From the NCBI GenBank assembly GCA_022769125.1, contig JALEKN010000044.1, forward strand, positions 1 to 57,245: a stretch of 57,245 nucleotides of DNA, given 5' to 3'. The notes below the pieces were generated by a model, which saw only the letters and a list, made by a program, of their open reading frames with translations, was not told the origin of the DNA and made no database searches. Of the stretch, positions 54,432 through 57,245 are shown piece after piece. Position 1 is the stretch's first letter. Each line of letters begins with the position of its first letter. This DNA comes from Agathobacter sp. GTDB taxonomy: Bacteria > Bacillota > Clostridia > Lachnospirales > Lachnospiraceae. Position numbers and translations under genes: made by a program.

Positions 54432-55415
54432 TTATACACAGCTATTCTTCTTGATGTAGTCAACCAATTCGTCCACCTGGGTAAACGCAAGTGCTACGAC
54501 CGTATCTGCTGCGCCGTAGTAGATCGCGATTCGTCCGGTCTCGGCATCACAAAGTGTTGCACATGGGAAACATACGTTAGGCACGTCGCCCACACACTCA
54601 TAAGGTGTTTCCGGATGCAGAATGTACGGATAGCAACGATATTTTACCTTCCAAGGCTCATCCTTATCAAGGATCGCAGCTCCGATATTGTAGATCATTC
54701 CGTTACAGGTCTGTCCAACACCGTGGAAGATCATAAGCCATCCTTCATCGATCTCGATCGGGATCGGACCTGCACCAACCTTTGTCCATGCCCAGTCTCT
54801 TGGCTCCAATACATGATGATGCTCGCCCCAGTGAACCATATCCGGTGACTGGCTGATAAATACATCGCCAAATGGAGTGTGTCCATTATCAGACGGACGA
54901 GAGAACATCACAAACTTGCCGTTGATCTTTCTTGGGAACAATACGCCATTTCTGTTATACGGGATGAACGCATCCGGCAGTCTGTAAAACTTCTTAAAAT
55001 CATAAGAATAAGCCACTCCGATGGTAGGTCCTTTTCCCTTTTCAAACTGTGTACACCAGGTTACATAGTACTTGTCTTCAATCAGGCACACACGCGGATC
55101 ATATCCATCTGCTGTTCCGACACGCTCCCCCGTCTTCTCATCATAAAGCACCAGAATATCCGGCTCGATATCCCAATTAATCGCATCCTCACTCTTTCCA
55201 AGAAAAAGATGGGACTTCATTGCCTTGTCATCACTTCTGAATACTCCGACAAATGCGCCGTCCTTTGCTACTACTGCGCTGTTAAATACGCTGTTAGCAC
55301 TTGGAATGGCATGTCTTTCAATAATCGGATTTGCATTGTAACGCCAAACCACGTCTGTACAGCCTTCCGGTCTGTCCTGCCAAGGGATGTTTGAGAGCTT
55401 TTCTCCAATAATCAT
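54432..55415 (-). CDS. GH130 mannoside phosphorylase
   Basis: Inverting phosphorylase that splits beta-1,4-mannosides with phosphate, giving mannose 1-phosphate. The 327-residue five-bladed propeller starts VWRYNANPIIERHAIPSANS and has the likely catalytic aspartate in TADGYDPRV (~104). The short length fits the GH130_2 mannooligosaccharide phosphorylases better than the ~390-residue mannosylglucose phosphorylases. It is cytoplasmic and stands alone, with no mannanase or transporter beside it. AGGTGAC precedes the ATG. Confidence 0.9.
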   Translation of the reverse strand: MIIGEKLSNIPWQDRPEGCTDVVWRYNANPIIERHAIPSANSVFNSAVVAKDGAFVGVFRSDDKAMKSHLFLGKSEDAINWDIEPDILVLYDEKTGERVGTADGYDPRVCLIEDKYYVTWCTQFEKGKGPTIGVAYSYDFKKFYRLPDAFIPYNRNGVLFPRKINGKFVMFSRPSDNGHTPFGDVFISQSPDMVHWGEHHHVLEPRDWAWTKVGAGPIPIEIDEGWLMIFHGVGQTCNGMIYNIGAAILDKDEPWKVKYRCYPYILHPETPYECVGDVPNVCFPCATLCDAETGRIAIYYGAADTVVALAFTQVDELVDYIKKNSCV

Positions 55416-55684
55416 TTTGTCACCTCGTAATTTTTTAATTTTAATTAAGTAATTTTAACTTTGTTTTTAATCAAATTGAACTTTGTTTAAGTTAATTTAA
55501 TTATATTTTATAAACTAAATTATTGCAACAGATTCTTTAAAATTTTTATGCAGTTTTAAAAGTTTATGCAGTTTTAAGGTATATACCCCTTTACGAAATT
55601 ATACTCATTCAAAAATTTGTGCAATTTCGCCAAAAAATTGGAAGTATTACAACTGTCAAAAGCTCTATACAGTCCGTTTTTCCT
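55416..55684 (-). promoter_or_regulatory. A+T-rich GH130 promoter region with repeats
   Basis: Minus-strand TTGCAA (55523-55528), 17 bases, TATAAT (55500-55505) is a near-ideal promoter. In the early leader, AACTTTGTTT occurs at 55457-55466 and 55479-55488, the latter within the inverted repeat AACTT-N5-AAGTT (55479-55493). Upstream of the promoter, TTTATGCAGTTTTAA occurs twice in tandem (55545-55559 and 55563-55577, period 18). These repeats are good candidates for binding of a sugar-responsive regulator. No gene was found in this stretch. Confidence 0.7.
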
Positions 55685-55720
55685 TCAAAAAAGCGGCAGA
55701 TCATTGCTGATCTGCCGCTT
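55685..55720 (-). terminator. Terminator of the Rpn-family gene
   Basis: A perfect 13-base-pair stem (55691-55703 with 55708-55720) and a four-base loop, followed on the minus strand by a T run of six. It lies 24 bases after the transposase-like gene. Confidence 0.9.
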
Positions 55721-55744
55721 GATTTTTGTGGTATTTATTTTTTT

Positions 55745-56692
55745 CTATGCCATTGCAGGTTCTTTCTTCTTGATAATTGCCGCTACAACATCCACGCTTG
55801 TTTCTGCGACATCTGCGATCTGATCTAATGTATAACCTTTCTTATACATATTCAAAATAAATTTTTCGCTTGTTTCCTCAGTGGCTCTTTCTTCAATACC
55901 TGTACTCAGGTTACACATAACGCTCACATCCTCTCTTAATTCTCTACTAATCGGGATATTATACTCCTGCTCTATGATATTCAGTTTTTCCTGCTCCTTC
56001 AAATTACTTGAAAGAAGCGCACCGATCAGACGGTGCATCTCATAATCCTCGTCATGATCCGGAATATCATTCGTAATCCCAACTAACACAATATTCAACA
56101 GATTGATGTTTCCCTTCCAATCATAAGGTCTTAACAGCTCATCCTTTGTAAAATGAATATGGCTTAAACTGTTATATTCCATATTCATACAAATCCAAAT
56201 ACTGAATACCTGCTTTATGTCATCATAATTCGTATTTACAAAATCTCTCTCTTTTTGCGATGATACAAGTCTGCTCACATAAAAGATTGCCCGATTTAAT
56301 ATTTTATATTCAGTCGGTTCGTCTTTTTGTGCCTCGACATTCACAATAATCTGAGAAATTCCATTTTTCATACGAACATAAAAAATAATATCGAATCTGA
56401 CCAATCCCTCATTGTTCTCGGCATTCTCCGTATTAAGTCCAACTATTCTCTGCGCAGTCGCATCAACTTTTTCTACGTTGGTCATTCCCGGCTCAGCCGG
56501 TACGATTCCAACTTTCGGCTCGCCCTCGATATATGTTACCACATCCTCCGGCTTCATTCCCTTGAACTCGTCAACCGTCTTTACCAGAATATGGGCTAAG
56601 ATACTCTTTTGCGCTAATATTCTTTTGACACGGGCATCGTACTGGGCTTTGTCTCCTGCTGCATTTACAGCATTTGTTACTTCCGTATTCAA
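55745..56692 (-). CDS. Rpn-family PD-(D/E)XK recombination nuclease/transposase-like protein
   Basis: A 315-residue protein of the Rpn/PD-(D/E)XK transposase-like family, common in several copies in Lachnospiraceae genomes. The nuclease core is visible: RFDIIFYVRMKNGISQIIVNVEAQKD (read in parts ~100-130), with the D and the E-x-Q/K pair. The C-terminal part (~240-315) has a helix-turn-helix-like segment GYTLDQIADVAETSVDVV. The start is a TTG at 56692 with AAGGAGG upstream; longer starts lack it. The gene appears intact. It is probably mobile or of mobile origin. Confidence 0.88.
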   Translation of the reverse strand: MNTEVTNAVNAAGDKAQYDARVKRILAQKSILAHILVKTVDEFKGMKPEDVVTYIEGEPKVGIVPAEPGMTNVEKVDATAQRIVGLNTENAENNEGLVRFDIIFYVRMKNGISQIIVNVEAQKDEPTEYKILNRAIFYVSRLVSSQKERDFVNTNYDDIKQVFSIWICMNMEYNSLSHIHFTKDELLRPYDWKGNINLLNIVLVGITNDIPDHDEDYEMHRLIGALLSSNLKEQEKLNIIEQEYNIPISRELREDVSVMCNLSTGIEERATEETSEKFILNMYKKGYTLDQIADVAETSVDVVAAIIKKKEPAMA

Positions 56693-56766
56693 GTTTTCCT
56701 CCTTTTGCGCAATCCCTCCCCGATTATGCAAAAGATACTCCGTCCAATATTATTATAAGTGAGAGA

Positions 56767-57243
56767 CTACGCAGAAGCAACTGAAAATTCGTATGAAATA
56801 TTCGCCTCTGCTTTCACTGTTCTGTAAATACAAAAAACCCTCAAGGAATTGCTTCCCTGAGGGTAATTTTTGTACAAAGTAATAAGATATACTACTTGTT
56901 GTTGATAGCAGCCTGTGCTGGAGCAGGCATATGACGTATCTTTTGTATCACTTGAAGCGGTCGACAGTTGTTTTTTTTTCCAATCGGAAGTGGATTGACT
57001 GTATACTTCATTTCCAAAGGTTGGATTCAGATACCAGATGAAATCTCCGTGATCAAATACCACACGATCTACAAAGTTATCAATCACTGTCTCAGGAATC
57101 TTCGCCCTGGCATCATAAGCAGTCATCTTAATGAACTCAGAAAGACTTTCAATGCGTCTATCCTTTGCTTCATTATCTTCCAATTCTAAAATCTGCTGTC
57201 TACACTCACTATTAATTTTTTCAATGTTTGAAATCTGATCTTC
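56767..57243 (-). CDS. C-terminal part of a large serine recombinase (5' end off the window)
   Basis: The frame is open to the right edge. The visible part has an acidic coiled-coil stretch (EDQISNIEKINSE and following), then LSEFIKMTAYDARAKIPETVIDNFVDRVVFD, as in the C-terminal domains of transposon and phage large serine recombinases. After FIWYLNPTFGNEV it passes a run of nine A and reads poorly conserved sequence. A strong terminator lies inside the frame at 56831-56864. The natural C-terminus may therefore be earlier, and the last ~40 codons may not be real coding sequence. Confidence 0.65.
   Translation of the reverse strand, partial: EDQISNIEKINSECRQQILELEDNEAKDRRIESLSEFIKMTAYDARAKIPETVIDNFVDRVVFDHGDFIWYLNPTFGNEVYSQSTSDWKKKQLSTASSDTKDTSYACSSTGCYQQQVVYLITLYKNYPQGSNSLRVFCIYRTVKAEANISYEFSVASA
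56831..56864 (-). terminator. Terminator near the recombinase gene end
   Basis: A 12-base-pair stem with one mismatch (56837-56848 with 56853-56864) and a four-base loop, followed by a T run of six on the minus strand. It sits inside the open frame of the recombinase, about 65 bases before its stop. Confidence 0.85.
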
Positions 57244-57245
57244 AA

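Noticed and set aside
964..57245. A CRISPR array, prophage or antiphage cassette
   Set aside because: No regularly spaced repeats, cas genes, phage structural genes or recognised defence enzymes are present. The only mobile-type genes are the Rpn protein and the partial recombinase.

Overview
The window looks like a chromosomal segment of a gut Lachnospiraceae bacterium (Roseburia / Agathobacter / Butyrivibrio-like Bacillota). Pointers are the mid-40s GC estimated by eye, strong AGGAGG ribosome binding sites, a T-box-controlled trp operon, a BirA-controlled bioY, a pfl operon, intracellular GH13/GH2/GH3/GH36/GH130 glycosidases, a FliB-type methylase far from any flagellar gene, a domain-permuted GH3 enzyme, an Rpn-type PD-(D/E)XK transposase and a large serine recombinase. 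Genus is inference; there is no rRNA or other marker to settle it. No tRNA, rRNA or CRISPR array was seen.

Layout. 1-4.8 kb: 3' part of a ClC chloride channel converging on a type I pullulanase, then a FliB-like protein and bioY. 4.9-12.8 kb: trp operon transcribed leftwards in the order E-G-C-F-B-A-D, followed by a type I asparaginase, preceded by a Trp T-box and a good promoter. 12.8-24.5 kb: leftward galactoside-utilisation operon (TetR regulator, GH2, GT-B-like protein of unknown function, GPH symporter, GH36 alpha-galactosidase, then thymidine kinase and a permuted GH3). Two matched inverted repeats bracket its promoter. 24.7-26.8 kb: larC and an alpha/beta hydrolase. 27-32 kb: tight eight-gene leftward operon uppP-sfp-greA-metF-unknown-unknown-LUD-def, ended by palindromes. 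A 50-codon membrane-protein gene with its own terminator diverges from it. 32.4-38.8 kb: GH13 amylase, MATE exporter, pflA, pflB. 39-42.7 kb: AraC-GGDEF fusion, VanZ-like protein and a decaying Ser/Thr kinase plus HTH module. 42.8-45 kb: DAACS symporter and an RmlD-like reductase. 45-50.2 kb: large repeat-containing surface protein, divergent LytTR response regulator and an HD-GYP protein. 50.3-54.3 kb: two GNATs, a 4-TM protein, a nitrilase-family hydrolase and a LytTR-DUF3021 pair. 54.4-57.2 kb: GH130 phosphorylase, Rpn transposase and the C-terminus of a serine recombinase cut by the window edge.

How the genes work together. Much of the window concerns uptake and cytoplasmic breakdown of plant and dietary oligosaccharides (alpha- and beta-galactosides, beta-glucosides, alpha-glucans, mannosides), with pyruvate cleaved through PflB/PflA. 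Amino-acid and vitamin supply is controlled by classical devices (T-box, BirA). The signalling genes include a c-di-GMP pair of domains (GGDEF fused to AraC; HD-GYP) and two LytTR proteins. The best candidates for something undescribed are the GT-B-like protein inside the galactoside operon, the two unknown proteins behind metF, the AraC-GGDEF fusion, and an inverted repeat shared by the pflB and hydrolase promoters.
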